A stretch of DNA of 64,000 bases from Carpediemonas membranifera (taxonomy: Eukaryota; Fornicata), in NCBI GenBank assembly GCA_019828565.1, contig JAHDYR010000014.1, positions 1 through 64,000 on the forward strand. The letters are read 5' to 3'. Made by a program: the position numbers and the translations under genes. A model generated the notes under the pieces. It made no database searches and was not told the origin of the DNA. It saw nothing but the letters and a program-made list of their open reading frames with translations. Shown here piece by piece: positions 46,325-57,800 of this stretch. Each line of letters begins with the position of its first letter. Position 1 is the first letter of the stretch.

Positions 46325-47029
46325 TTATTCTAGGCGTAAGTAATGCCGGGCATGGAACCGGGCGTCAGCAATGTTCGTGAGCCTAGCATTCTCGACAAGC
46401 GTCTTGAATGACACAACAAAGAGTGGAAGACGCTCTGATTCACCCCTGGCCCAGTAGCTATCGGCATACTGAACCGATAGGAACTCGTACGGGCGTATCG
46501 TGCGAACACACACGAAGAAGAGAAGAGGAAGGAGCGTGGGCTCATCTGATTCGACCAACACGCGAATATAGCTGATGTTGCACTGCACATTCGTCAGCAC
46601 CGGATTGTCGTTGATTCGGTGGACTCCAATGGTGTTCGGGTCAGCACTCACGCAAAAGTCCGTCTTGTCGATGAGAAAGTCAAAGTCACCATGAGAATCA
46701 GACGTAGTGATGACATGACCGCAGTAAATGCCGATAACTTCGCCGACTTGGACGGCCTGGCTGCTGAACATGCCTTGACCAACGCTCAGTCCCATCAGGC
46801 TATCCTGCTGTGTGATGTGAAGCTTCCTGTCCTTGTGAATGCCTGCAGTGTCGAATTCCTCACCTGAATAGGTGGAATCAGGCGTTTTAGTCTTCAGGGA
46901 AAGGAACTTCTTCTTCTGCTCATCAGATAGCTTCGATAGGTCCATAAACGTCTCGTAGTCGGCAAGAGATAAGCTTTTGGGGGTGTTTTTGTCATCATCA
47001 TTGATCGCAGGGATTGCGATTGTCTTCAT
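46325..47029 (-). CDS. SET-domain protein (putative lysine methyltransferase)
   Basis: 234 residues from ATG 47029. The SET core is readable: GQGMFSSQAVQVGEVIGIYCGHVI (the GxG start), a central diverged region, HRINDNPVLTNVQ (in place of RFINHSC-PN) and VRTIRPYEFLSVQYADSYW (the D-I-x-x-x-E-E-L...Y end). The key N-H of the pseudoknot is partly replaced, so activity is uncertain. SET proteins methylate lysines, most often on histones (family knowledge); a role in shielding the element from silencing is only a guess. It starts 41 bp from the divergent gene at 47071. Its C-terminal end lies next to cassette copy 5. Confidence 0.65.
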   Translation of the reverse strand: MKTIAIPAINDDDKNTPKSLSLADYETFMDLSKLSDEQKKKFLSLKTKTPDSTYSGEEFDTAGIHKDRKLHITQQDSLMGLSVGQGMFSSQAVQVGEVIGIYCGHVITTSDSHGDFDFLIDKTDFCVSADPNTIGVHRINDNPVLTNVQCNISYIRVLVESDEPTLLPLLFFVCVRTIRPYEFLSVQYADSYWARGESERLPLFVVSFKTLVENARLTNIADARFHARHYLRLE

Positions 47030-47070
47030 TTCGACCCTTAACGTTTCAACCTTAACATGCACTTCCGAGA

Positions 47071-47343
47071 ATGTCCAGCGAAAACCAACAATGGGTTGCT
47101 TTTAGGCACCTTGCTTCATTGTACACAATGATAAGACGTGGAAACATCGAGAACCCCAGCGCAAGCATTTCAAAGTTGGAGGCTTCGTGTGTTGAGGCGT
47201 TTGTAACCTTTTGGCTTACAACCAAGGGTGCTGAGACCATCTACACGGAGAGAACTAAGTCTCTTGCCGAGAACTACGGCACAGGTGTTGTCCACTGCTC
47301 TGTTCCGGCAAAGATGACGAGAGATCTCCTCATCAAATATTGA
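47071..47343 (+). CDS. Small protein of unknown function (90 aa)
   Basis: ATG at 47071, starts MSSENQQWVAFRHLA and ends RDLLIKY. It is divergent from the SET gene with a 41-bp shared upstream region that contains TGCACTT (47058-47064), a partial copy of the element's promoter box. No family recognised. Confidence 0.45.
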   Translation: MSSENQQWVAFRHLASLYTMIRRGNIENPSASISKLEASCVEAFVTFWLTTKGAETIYTERTKSLAENYGTGVVHCSVPAKMTRDLLIKY

Positions 47344-47754
47344 GCGTACAATATCACGTAAAGGGGGCGTTTTGGAGGAAATGACGCACAATACCGTTGC
47401 TTTAGCACTAGTTTGATATTGAAGGTTCACTTTCAAGACTTTTTGCGTGGTCACCTTTGGAAGGTGACAGTGCAACACCCGAAATTTTGTCTATACACGT
47501 CATATACAAGGTCTAATGCATCTTTGCCAACCACTTTTAGCGTTTGTATGTGTCAGACGATCGAGTTCTGAAGAGCGACTTTGGCCAAGTCATGCGACCT
47601 TATCCTGCACTGACGATACGAAAACCGATCATAAATATTTATTGAGACATCTGCATGCAGTATTAATGTGTCCAGAGGTGAAGCTAGGTCTATAGAGTAC
47701 GCACACCAACTTTAGAACTGATCCGCGAGATTCGATCAAAATCGATCAAAGAAA
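47344..47754. other. Right subterminal region, no gene seen
   Basis: AT-rich, includes inverted segments such as GGTCACCTTTGGAAGGTGAC near 47450 and a short duplication CGATCAAAATCGATCAAA just inside the right terminal repeat. Possibly transposase-binding sites. Confidence 0.4.
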
Positions 47755-47810
47755 CTGGAACCAATTCTGGAACCATTTGTTCCAGAAAAGGTACCAGAAT
47801 TGACTGCATG
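47755..47810 (-). repeat. Right terminal inverted repeat, 56 bp
   Basis: Inverted copy of the left end with no mismatch. Sequence inside it (ATCGATCAAAG...) is unrelated to the inside of the left end, so the repeat ends exactly there. Confidence 0.95.
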
Positions 47811-49361
47811 GGATGGGCATCATTGCCAGCGTGAAGAGTGCGGGCGAGAGCGGGTCACCCTGGTGGATGCCCTCGCGGCTGTCAATGACCTTGCCAGTCG
47901 GCGTAAGCAGCTTGCCCTCTCTGTACATCGTAGTGAAGTATGGGAGTGCGGCTGGGGCATAGGCCTGCAGTACTGCATGAAGGTGAGCCCGGGACACTGT
48001 GCCATACGCATTGGACATGTCCACAGCACAGACCTTGTGGCCCGACTCGTAGGCCTCGGCGATCTTGTTGGTCATGATGTCCAGGCCGCAGCTCTCACCC
48101 AGCCCATACTGCTCTGGGCAGACCCCATCGTCCCGGAGGCGGGCCGAGACGGCTGAGGCAAGGACCTTCGCGGCAAGGCGTCGGAGAGACTCGCCCATAG
48201 CGATGGGTCTGACGCGATCTTGGCCCTTTGGTAGCGCGATGAGCCGTGCGTGCGCGAGGATGCTTGTGTACTCCTCTCCTGCGATGATATCTCTCACGAG
48301 AGGTAGCAGCGCCTGGACAAGCTTGCCTTTCCGCAGTCTGTGGGCCAGTTTGAGATGCAAGAAGCTCAGCCCGGATGGGCCCGGTGCCGAGTCCGCCCTC
48401 ATCCTTCCTAGGGCTTCGTCAACCGCCTCGAACGTGATCTCAAAGGACGTCAGTGCGTCGGTGTGGGGTGTGAGTGCCGGTGTCTGGGGATCGTGAAGTG
48501 GGGTGGCCTGCATTTCCTCCAGCTTCTGGTCGATCTCTCCCGGTGTCAGTGTCATTTCCGCCGAAAGCAGGACCTTCATGGCGCTTGAATAGTACCCTGC
48601 GGCGGCCTTCGAGTATGCAGCTCGCTCCGGAGAGCGGGCCCGGAGAGAAAACGCCCTTCTTCCCAGGGCGGTATACGGTCCGCGCGTGCCGAAGGACGGC
48701 GGCTAGCGCCTCTCGCTTCCGACTCTCCGGGGCGTTGGCAAGGGCCACGAGCATCTGGATCAGCCCGTTCACAAACCTGGCTGCCGCCTTTCGCGATGGC
48801 TTTGATCGGCCGATACGGCCGGCTTCAGCTGGATGGGGAAGGAACGCCAGTTCGAGGGGCAGGTCGCCTGCGATGGGGGTCAGTTGGTGGCATGGGGAGG
48901 AGTGCGGCTCTCGGTCTCCGCTGGGTCAGACTGGGTCTGGTGTGCGGTGGACCACCGGTTGTGGGGTCCTGCCGGAGTCCGCAGGCCTCCCTCATGAAGT
49001 AGACCAACCTTGGTGTGAACTCGCGGAACCCTTTCGGGAAGCTGTAGGGTGGCCGCCTGTCCGGCTCGTCCGCGAAGAGGCCCTCGAGAAGCTGTGTCCA
49101 GCGTTCACGTGACATCCTGTGGACGCCATTCTGCCCGCCGGACACTTCTCCGACCCGGACTGCTGTCGTGAGTGTGGACCTTACCTGCTCGGCCGAGCCC
49201 CAATGAGACTCGACCAGGTGGGTCGGGATGTTTGCGGTGAACCTATGCCGGAGTCGATCCAGCTTGGCAAGGCTCAGCCACCCCTGGGTAGGCGTGGATG
49301 ATGCTGGCCCAGGGTGCGCCTCCGTGATCTGGTTAAGAGCGCCAGGAGGGCCTGTGTACAC
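47811..49361 (-). pseudogene. 5' part of the C-type RT ORF of copy B, frameshifted and split
   Basis: Pieces at 48825-49361, 48440-48772 and 47811-48579 carry the C-type linker, PGPSGLSFLHLKLAHRL, DRVRPIAMGESLRR, motif A AVDMSNAYG and motif B HQGDPLSP. The gene is cut at LAMMPI by the 21-kb element. Shifts lie near 48650 (extra base before the CCCTTC run) and near 48880. Confidence 0.85.
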
Positions 49362-49391
49362 AAATGTACGTGGTTCAGGGCCTTGGCTTGC

Positions 49392-50453
49392 CTACGGCGG
49401 CGGGCGAAGGGGAGGGTTGGCTGAGTCACCACGGGCTTCGTGCCCGGTCTCTGGCTCAGCTCTCTCCCCTTCCCCGCCTTCGACGCCCGCCAGGGAGAGG
49501 AACTCGGACACTGCGGTGTCGTCGATGTTCCTCTCCTCTGGCTGGGTGGGGGCAACCTGGGCGGGGGTCTGGCGCGTGGGCCTGTCACCCTGCGGGGCGG
49601 TTGCGGGCTGCGGCCCAGTTAGGGCGGCAGCGGAGTCGGTGGGGGCAGCCTGGGCAGGGGTGGTGTCGGTAGACCGGTCATCCCGCTGGGCGGCTGCGGG
49701 CTGCGGCCCAGTTAGGGCGGCAGCGGAGTCGGTGGGGGCAGCATCGGCAGGGGTGGGGCTCGGGGGCCTATCACCCTGCTGTTGACGGTCTGCGCGGCCA
49801 GCAGCTACGCGACACGCGTATGCTTCTGCCTCGAGGAAGGCAGTGCGGTCTCGCGCAGGGCTTGCCGGGCGGGCCTCCTCGACACGGCTGATCAGTTGGG
49901 CGTATGACTGACGCCCGGTCTTGGCGCGGCGAGCGGCGATCTCGGACGGGCGGAGCGGACGAGGGTGCTCCCTCATGAGCTGCTCATCGGTCCTTCTGCC
50001 CCGTATCACGCGCTCGAGGGCCTCGTTGGCACGATCAATCGAGATCGTAGCAGTGAACACCTGGTTGGTGGCTGCGGCGTGAAGAAGTGAAGTGGCATTG
50101 GCGATGTGGTCATCACGGCGGGATGCCTTCGGCTTATGGCCTGGCCCGAAGCGGTTTGTGGCCGCATGAACGTAGTCCGTGATCAAAGAAAGGTTGTTGA
50201 TCGTGAAGAAGCGTTTGTTGTCCGTCACAAGGCGCAATAAACGATCTTTGTTCATACAAACCTCGATGAAGGCCTCAGCGTTCTTCGGCCACGAGCCTTT
50301 CGGGCAGTGCTGACGAATTTCGTCCATTACGCGCAGGAGCGCAGCGAACAGCGCTAGTTTCAGGTAATTCGTGTCACCTGGTCCGTCATCGGATGTATGG
50401 CAGGATTCGTCGCCTTGCGGCGGCGAATCGAGCAACTTTCCTCTGGATACCAT
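49392..50453 (-). CDS. A-type gag-like region of mosaic copy B
   Basis: About 353 residues from ATG 50453, open to a stop near 49392 at the border to the C-type region. Conserved N-terminal region as in A2; two Pro/Ala repeats. As in A1/A4 the frame ends at the ORF1/RT border, here where A-type meets C-type sequence. Confidence 0.6.
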   Translation of the reverse strand: MVSRGKLLDSPPQGDESCHTSDDGPGDTNYLKLALFAALLRVMDEIRQHCPKGSWPKNAEAFIEVCMNKDRLLRLVTDNKRFFTINNLSLITDYVHAATNRFGPGHKPKASRRDDHIANATSLLHAAATNQVFTATISIDRANEALERVIRGRRTDEQLMREHPRPLRPSEIAARRAKTGRQSYAQLISRVEEARPASPARDRTAFLEAEAYACRVAAGRADRQQQGDRPPSPTPADAAPTDSAAALTGPQPAAAQRDDRSTDTTPAQAAPTDSAAALTGPQPATAPQGDRPTRQTPAQVAPTQPEERNIDDTAVSEFLSLAGVEGGEGERAEPETGHEARGDSANPPLRPPP

Positions 50454-50651
50454 GGCCGAATTTACTTTCCCAGGTTGTCCGAACGACACGCGACTCCGCG
50501 GAATTTCGAGCAACCACTCTCGCGCAGGGGCAGGGGATGCGTTATGCGATGCGGCGATGGGGCGGGAGGCGCAGGGGGGCTCGGGGACGACGCAGCCTAG
50601 AGTGGCCGAGTCAGCCGAGTCGCGACTCCGGCATTTTGTGGGGAGGGCAGA

Positions 50652-53600
50652 TTATTGGTGGTGCTCGGCCCAACGGGCCTTGCACTGGGAGACATAGTCC
50701 GACCAGACGGTCTGGTTGTCCGCCCAGATGGACCAGAATACCCGGTCACGGATGGCGCCCACGAGGGCCGGCCTGCGAATCGCGGCACAGAGGCGGGCGA
50801 CCCAGCACTCGGTCAGACGGGACTCAGTCTCGCCCAGAACCGTGCAGGCAGCAGGCACGAAGGTGACCTGCCAGTTGCGGTACTCGCGGAGCTTCTCTAG
50901 CTCAGCCTCCCGCGGGTGCAGGCTGACCACGAAGTCGACATAGACTTCCTCGTGGACACGGTTCCCGACCACGTCTCTCTCGCCTGCCACCATGAGGGTC
51001 GGCCACCTTGCGTCTGGGCGCTTCGGTATCGGCCTGCTGGTAGCGGGGGTGACGAGAGGTGAGCGCGACCTCGGCCTGGCAACGGGCCATGGGTCGACCT
51101 CTAACGTCGTCGTCGGTCAACACGGCGCTCACAGCGTCTCTAACATGGTTGTGACGCTCGGTGTGGGCGGTTCCCTTGGTGTGTGGGCACGAGAGGGCAT
51201 GCTGCCAGGTGCAGCGCTGGGCCTGACACAGGGGGGCAAGTCTCGGGCCACTCTTCGAACGGGGCGACATCCAGGTGTGCCCTGGCAATTGGGACAAATA
51301 TTGAGCCAACAGGCTTCGATTCTAGCTCAATTGGGGTGAGTGCGGCCTCTTGCCGGAGAATTCCAGCCGCCGGGGCAGCGCGCTGGGAGGAGTCGTTCAG
51401 GGCCTGAGTGGCCGCATTGCGGTCCAAGTTGAAGTCAGACGGCGTTGATGGGCGGTGCTGGACTGTCCAGGCGTCTCTATGGTACTTTGTGAGTTGTTTC
51501 TGAGGCTTTTTGGCCTCCATCTCATAGAGTTCGTCCTTGGTCCTAGGCCACTCTTCGGCGCCTTCAACGGTAAACAGGGCCTCGTCTAGGTGCACAGACC
51601 GGTCCGGAAGCAGCTGGTGCAGCTGGTGTTCCGTGCCCAAAAATGCGCATTTCCAGACGAGTGATGGGATTGGCATGCGGAGCCCGTAATCTCCATAATC
51701 GAGAGCCATTCTACGAGTTTTTGTCTTCCAGACCATCTCTTAGTTGCAGAATGTGCTCTACGCTGCGGCTAAGCATCTGCTCGAAGCGGGATGTCCTGCT
51801 TTCGTGCCTAATCGGCGACACAGCTCTGTAGATTGCGGATGGCATCGCAAGAATGCATGAACGAATCATATTCAGCGCAACGCTGGCCGCAGAAGGCCCT
51901 ACAGTCTCCACCATTTCCACGACGCGAGCAGTCGCCATCTCCATCTCCGAGAAGACATCATCGACAGCTCTTGCCTCACCATGAGCGTCACCAACAGGGA
52001 TTCCAACGGCTCTACCGTTGACTACCCGCTGAATGGCACCCGGGGAGCCAGCAGCGCTGATCACCATACACTTAGCCGTGTTCACGCGCATGCCGATGCG
52101 GCCACAAACCTCAGCCATCCGGTCGTAGAACCGATCAACTCGTGAGGCCGGCATGGACGCTGGCGCGATCAAGTAAGCATCGTCCTGATAGGGAGACCAT
52201 CCTGCACTCCTGGAACTCACCTCTGATCTGGTCCAGGACCGGCTTCATCGCCAGGGTGAACAGCAGCGGAGATATGGGGTCCCCTTGCTGGATGCCCTCC
52301 CGGGACGGGATGACAAGGCCTGTTGGTGTGATCATCTTGCCCCCGGCATACATCGTGTGCAGGTACGGTAGCAAGACCGGGGCCCACGCCTGTGCGACCT
52401 CAGACAGATGCTGCCGACTGACGGTTCCGTACGCATTGGACATGTCAACGGCGCACAGCTGCGCACCGCCGGCGTACGCTGTCTTCAGAATGTCACCCAT
52501 GCAGTCCAGGCCGCAGCTCTCGCCCAGTCCGAACTGCCCCTCGCACACACCATCGCCAATAATCCTCAGCCCGACATCGTGGGCTAGGACCTTGCCTGCG
52601 AGGCGTCTCAGGCTCTCGCCCATTGCAATGGGCCGGACCTTGGAGTCTCCCTTAGGCAGGGCAACGAGCCTCGAGTGCGACAGGATCTCAGTGTAGGGCT
52701 CCCCGTTGATGATGTCGTTGATCAGAGGCGTGACAGCAGCAACAAACTTGTGTTTGCGTAGGCGGTAGGCCAGCTTCAAGTGAAGGAAACTCAGGCCCGA
52801 GGGTCCCGGTGCCGAGTCTGCTTTGAGCCTGTCCAGGGCCCATGTCACAGACTCCGGGGTGACCTCATATGACTCCAGCGCACCCGCCCGTTGCTGTGGG
52901 TGGAAGAGACGTGGGTCTGCCATTGGCTCGGCCTGCAGCTCCACCAGCTTCTCGTCAACCTCGGTCGGGCTGAGGTCCATGTCCTCAGACAGGGAGGATC
53001 TTCAGGCCACTGGAGTAGTAGCCGGCCGAGGCCTTGGTGAAGGCCGAGCGCTCCTTGGTCCGGGTCCGCAGTGTCACCTGCTTCTTGGCGGGCTTGTACA
53101 CCGTCTGACCATGGGTCATGATGGCAATAAGGCCACGCCGTTTCTGCTGGGCAGGCACCTCGTTCAGGGCCTCCAACAGGTTGATGAGACCCTTCACGAA
53201 TGAGACCGCACCCTTCCTTGAAGGCTTCGACTTCCCAATCCTGCCGGCCTCCGTCGGGGGAGGGGAGGAACTTGAGGTCCCTCTGGGAGCTCTGGAAGGA
53301 TGGTCTCCGGCTGCGGGCGGGGAGCAGTGAGCCTTCTTCTGGCTGGCTGGGCCGTCCTTGGCTGCGGGACAGCTGGGAGAGCGGGGTCGACTGGCATACC
53401 CAACCCTTCCCTCATGAACGCCACGAACCTGGGTGCGAACGACTTCAGGCCTTGCGGGAACGCATACGAAGGCCGGTTCCTCGGGTGAGCCGCAAAGACC
53501 TGCTCGAGGAGAGTCGTCCAGCGTGCTCTGGACATGCGGTTCTGCCCGTTCTGCCCCCTGGAGAGCCAGCGGACGGCGTCGACAGACGTCAGCGTCGCGA

Positions 53601-54694
53601 CGACCTGGTCGTTGGTCGACCACATGTCTCTGTCTTCCCGCGGTACATGTGCGTCAAAGCTGCGGCGAACAGCGTCGATGGTCGTGCGGTCGAGCCACCC
53701 TGTGAGCCGGTGGGCGGGGGTCAACCTGCGGCGGCGGGCGAAGGGGGAGTTGGCTGAGTCACCACGGGCTTCGTGCTCGGTCTCTGGCTCAGCTCTCTCC
53801 CCTTCCCCGCCTTCGACGCCCGCCAGGGAGAGGAACTCGGACACTGCGGTGTCGTCGATGTTCCTCTCCTCTGGCTGGGTGGGGGCAACCTGGGCGGGGG
53901 TGGGGCTCGGGGGCCTGTCACCCTGCGGGGCGGCTGCGGGCTGCGGCCCAGTTAGGGCGACAGCGGAGTCGGTGGGGGCAGCATCGGCAGGGGGTGGGGC
54001 TCGGGGGCCTATCACCCTGCTGTTGACGGTCTGCGCGGCCAGCAGCTACGCGACACGCGTATGCTTCTGCCTCGAGGAAGGCAGTGCGGTCTCGCGCAGG
54101 GCTTGCCGGGCGGGCCTCCTCGACACGGCTGATCAGTTGGGCGTATGACTGACGCCCGGTCTTGGCGCGGCGAGCGGCGATCTCGGACGGGCGGAGCGGA
54201 CGAGGGTGCTCCCTCATGAGCTGCTCATCGGTCCTTCTGCCCCGTATCACGCGCTCGAGGGCCTCGTTGGCACGATCAATCGAGATCGTAGCAGTGAACA
54301 CCTGGTTGGTGGCTGCGGCGTGAAGAAGTGAAGTGGCATTGGCGATGTGGTCATCACGGCGGGATGCCTTCGGCTTATGGCCTGGCCCGAAGCGGTTTGT
54401 GGCCGCATGAACGTAGTCCGTGATCAAAGAAAGGTTGTTGATCGTGAAGAAGCGTTTGTTGTCCGTCACAAGGCGCAATAAACGATCTTTGTTCATACAA
54501 ACCTCGATGAAGGCCTCAGCGTTCTTCGGCCACGAGCCTTTCGGGCAGTGCTGACGAATTTCTTCCATTACGCGCAGGAGCGCAGCGAACAGCGCTAGTT
54601 TCAGGTAATTCGTGTCACCTGGTCCGTCATCGGATGTATGGCAGGATTCGTCGCCTTGCGGCGGCGAATCGAGCAACTTTCCTCTGGATACCAT
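50652..54694 (-). pseudogene. Family A polyprotein, multiply frameshifted (A5)
   Basis: All domains of A2 are recognisable (gag-like region from ATG 54694, RT motifs A, B and C, Cys-His motif, endonuclease tail) but in several frames. The gag-like region itself (to about 53995) is open. Because nearly all changes are +1 in homopolymers, the real gene may be less damaged than it looks. Confidence 0.8.
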
Positions 54695-54760
54695 GGCCGA
54701 ATTTACTTTCCCAGGTTGTCCGAACAACACGCGACTCCGCGGAACTTGGGGTAACCACTC
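50652..54760 (-). mobile_element. Non-LTR retrotransposon copy A5 (family A), full length, many +1 indels
   Basis: Full-length A unit with a single complete Pro/Ala repeat. It carries at least eight extra bases relative to A2/A4, all in homopolymer runs: near 51232 (G), 51719 (T), 52190 (G), 52993 (G), 53260 (G), 53280 (C), 53718 (G), 53990 (G) and 54878 (T). Confidence 0.85.
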
Positions 54761-54893
54761 TCGCGCAGGGGCAGGGGATGCGTTATGCGATGCGGCGATG
54801 GGGCGGGAGGCGCAGGGGGGCTCGGGGACGACGCAGCCTAGAGTGGCCGAGTCAGCCGAGTCGCGACTCCGGCATTTTTGTGGGGAGGGCAGA

Positions 54894-57800
54894 TTATTGG
54901 TGGTGCTCGGCCCAACGGGCCTTGCACTGGGAGACATAGTCCGACCAGACGGTCTGGTTGTCCGCCCAGATGGACCAGAATACCCGGTCACGGATGGCGC
55001 CCACGAGGGCCGGCCTGCGAATCGCGGCACAGAGGCGGGCGACCCAGCACTCGGTCAGACGGGACTCAGTCTCGCCCAGAACCGTGCAGGCAGCAGGCAC
55101 GAAGGTGACCTGCCAGTTGCGGTACTCGCGGAGCTTCTCTAGCTCAGCCTCCCGCGGGTGCAGGCTGACCACGAAGTCGACATAGACTTCCTCGTGGACA
55201 CGGTTCCCGACCACGTCTCTCTCGCCTGCCACCATGAGGGTCGGCCACCTTGCGTCTGGGCGCTTCGGTATCGGCCTGCTGGTAGCGGGGGTGACGAGAG
55301 GTGAGCGCGACCTCGGCCTGGCAACGGGCCATGGGTCGACCTCTAACGTCGTCGTCGGTCAACACGGCGCTCACAGCGTCTCTAACATGGTTGTGACGCT
55401 CGGTGTGGGCGGTTCCCTTGGTGTGTGGGCACGAGAGGGCATGCTGCCAGGTGCAGCGCTGGGCCTGACACAGGGGGGCAAGTCTCGGGCCACTCTTCGA
55501 ACGGGGCGACATCCAGGTGTGCCCTGGCAATTGGGACAAATATTGAGCCAACAGGCTTCGATTCTAGCTCAATTGGGGTGAGTGCGGCCTCTTGCCGGAG
55601 AATTCCAGCCGCCGGGGCAGCGCGCTGGGAGGAGTCGTTCAGGGCCTGAGTGGCCGCATTGCGGTCCAAGTTGAAGTCAGACGGCGTTGATGGGCGGTGC
55701 TGGACTGTCCAGGCGTCTCTATGGTACTTTGTGAGTTGTTTCTGAGGCTTTTTTGGCCTCCATCTCATAGAGTTCGTCCTTGGTCCTAGGCCACTCTTCG
55801 GCGCCTTCAACGGTAAACAGGGCCTCGTCTAGGTGCACAGACCGGTCCGGAAGCAGCTGGTGCAGCTGGTGTTCCGTGCCCAAAAATGCGCATTTCCAGA
55901 CGAGTGATGGGATTGGCATGCGGAGCCCGTAATCTCCATAATCGAGAGCCATTCTACGAGTTTTGCCTTCCAGACCATCTCTTAGTTGCAGAATGTGCTC
56001 TACGCTGCGGCTAAGCATCTGCTCGAAGCGGGATGTCCTGCTTTCGTGCCTAATCGGCGACACAGCTCTGTAGATTGCGGATGGCATCGCAAGAATGCAT
56101 GAACGAATCATATTCAGCGCAACGCTGGCCGCAGAAGGCCCTACAGTCTCCACCATTTCCACGACGCGAGCAGTCGCCATCTCCATCTCCGAGAAGACAT
56201 CATCGACAGCTCTTGCCTCACCATGAGCGTCACCAACAGGGATTCCAACGGCTCTACCGTTGACTACCCGCTGAATGGCACCCGGGGAGCCAGCAGCGCT
56301 GATCACCATACACTTAGCCGTGTTCACGCGCATGCCGATGCGGCCACAAACCTCAGCCATCCGGTCGTAGAACCGATCAACTCGTGAGGCCGGCATGGAC
56401 GCTGGCGCGATCAAGTACGCATCGTCCTGATAGGGAGACCATCCTGCACTCCTGGAACTCACCTCTGATCTGGTCCAGGACCGGCTTCATCGCCAGGGTG
56501 AACAGCAGCGGAGATATGGGGTCTCCTTGCTGGATGCCCTCCCGGGACGGGATGACAAGGCCTGTTGGTGTGATCATCTTGCCCCCGGCATACATCGTGT
56601 GCAGGTACGGTAGCAAGACCGGGGCCCACGCCTGTGCGACCTCAGACAGATGCTGCCGACTGACGGTTCCGTACGCATTGGACATGTCAACGGCGCACAG
56701 CTGCGCACCGCCGGCGTACGCTGTCTTCAGAATGTCACCCATGCAGTCCAGGCCGCAGCTCTCGCCCAGTCCGAACTGCCCCTCGCACACACCATCGCCA
56801 ATAATCCTCAGCCCGACATCGTGGGCTAGGACCTTGCCTGCGAGGCGTCTCAGGCTCTCGCCCATTGCAATGGGCCGGACCTTGGAGTCTCCCCTTAGGC
56901 AGGGCAACGAGCCTCGAGTGCGACAGGATCTCAGTGTAGGGCTCCCCGTTGATGATGTCGTTGATCAGAGGCGTGACAGCAGCAACAAACTTGTGTTTGC
57001 GTAGGCGGTAGGCCAGCTTCAAGTGAAGGAAACTCAGGCCCGAGGGTCCCGGTGCCGAGTCTGCTTTGAGCCTGTCCAGGGCCCATGTCACAGACTCCGG
57101 GGTGACCTCATATGACTTCAGCGCACCCGCCCGTTGCTGTGGGTGGAAGAGACGTGGGTCTGCCATTGGCTCGGCCTGCAGCTCCACCAGCTTCTCGTCA
57201 ACCTCGGTCGGGCTGAGGTCCATGTCCTCAGACAGGAGGATCTTCAGGCCACTGGAGTAGTAGCCGGCCGAGGCCTTGGTGAAGGCCGAGCGCTCCTTGG
57301 TCCGGGTCCGCAGTGTCACCTGCTTCTTGGCGGGCTTGTACACCGTCTGACCATGGGTCATGATGGCAATAAGGCCACGCCGTTTCTGCTGGGCAGGCAC
57401 CTCGTTCAGGGCCTCCAACAGGTTGATGAGACCCTTCACGAATGAGACCGCACCCTTCCTTGAAGGCTTCGACTTCCCAATCCTGCCGGCCTCCGTCGGG
57501 GAGGGGAGGAACTTGAGGTCCCTCTGGGAGCTCTGGAAGGATGGTCTCCGGCTGCGGGCGGGGAGCAGTGAGCCTTCTTCTGGCTGGCTGGGCCGTCCTT
57601 GGCTGCGGGACAGCTGGGAGAGCGGGGTCGACTGGCATACCCAACCCTTCCCTCATGAACGCCACGAACCTGGGTGCGAACGACTTCAGGCCTTGCGGGA
57701 ACGCATACGAAGGCCGGTTCCTCGGGTGAGCCGCAAAGACCTGCTCGAGGAGAGTCGTCCAGCGTGCTCTGGACATGCGGTTCTGCCCGTTCTGCCCCCT

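Larger units (their letters stand above)
26594..47810. mobile_element. 21.2-kb transposon with 56-bp terminal inverted repeats and cargo genes (new type)
   Basis: The two ends are perfect inverted copies over 56 bp (26594-26649 and 47755-47810), starting CATGCAGTCAATTCTGGTAC. Each end is flanked by GG (left ...TTCAGG, right GGATGGG...). Removing the block with one GG gives TTCAGGATGGG and restores the RT frame of copy B (minus strand MMPILKSLR, same length as MTPLLGSLR in C1). Inside, base composition and genes differ from the array: a candidate transposase, kinase, OTU protease, SET protein, HEPN-like proteins, a Piwi-like fragment and unknown proteins. No polymerase B, capsid or packaging ATPase was found. 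What it is called in databases, if anything, I cannot tell. Confidence 0.9.
47811..50513 (-). mobile_element. Mosaic retrotransposon copy B, 5' half (right of the 21-kb insertion)
   Basis: Continues copy B exactly where 26593 breaks off. The N-terminal region (49700-50453) is family A type, with two Pro/Ala repeats. From about 49400 leftwards it changes to family C type (the FVYTGPPGALNQI segment) and stays C-like through the RT. B is thus a mosaic of A and C. Confidence 0.9.

Noticed and set aside
26594-47810. Polinton/Maverick or integrated virus
   Set aside because: No protein-primed DNA polymerase, capsid, packaging ATPase or maturation protease was found; the flanking duplication is 2 bp, not the 6 bp (5-6) of Polintons.
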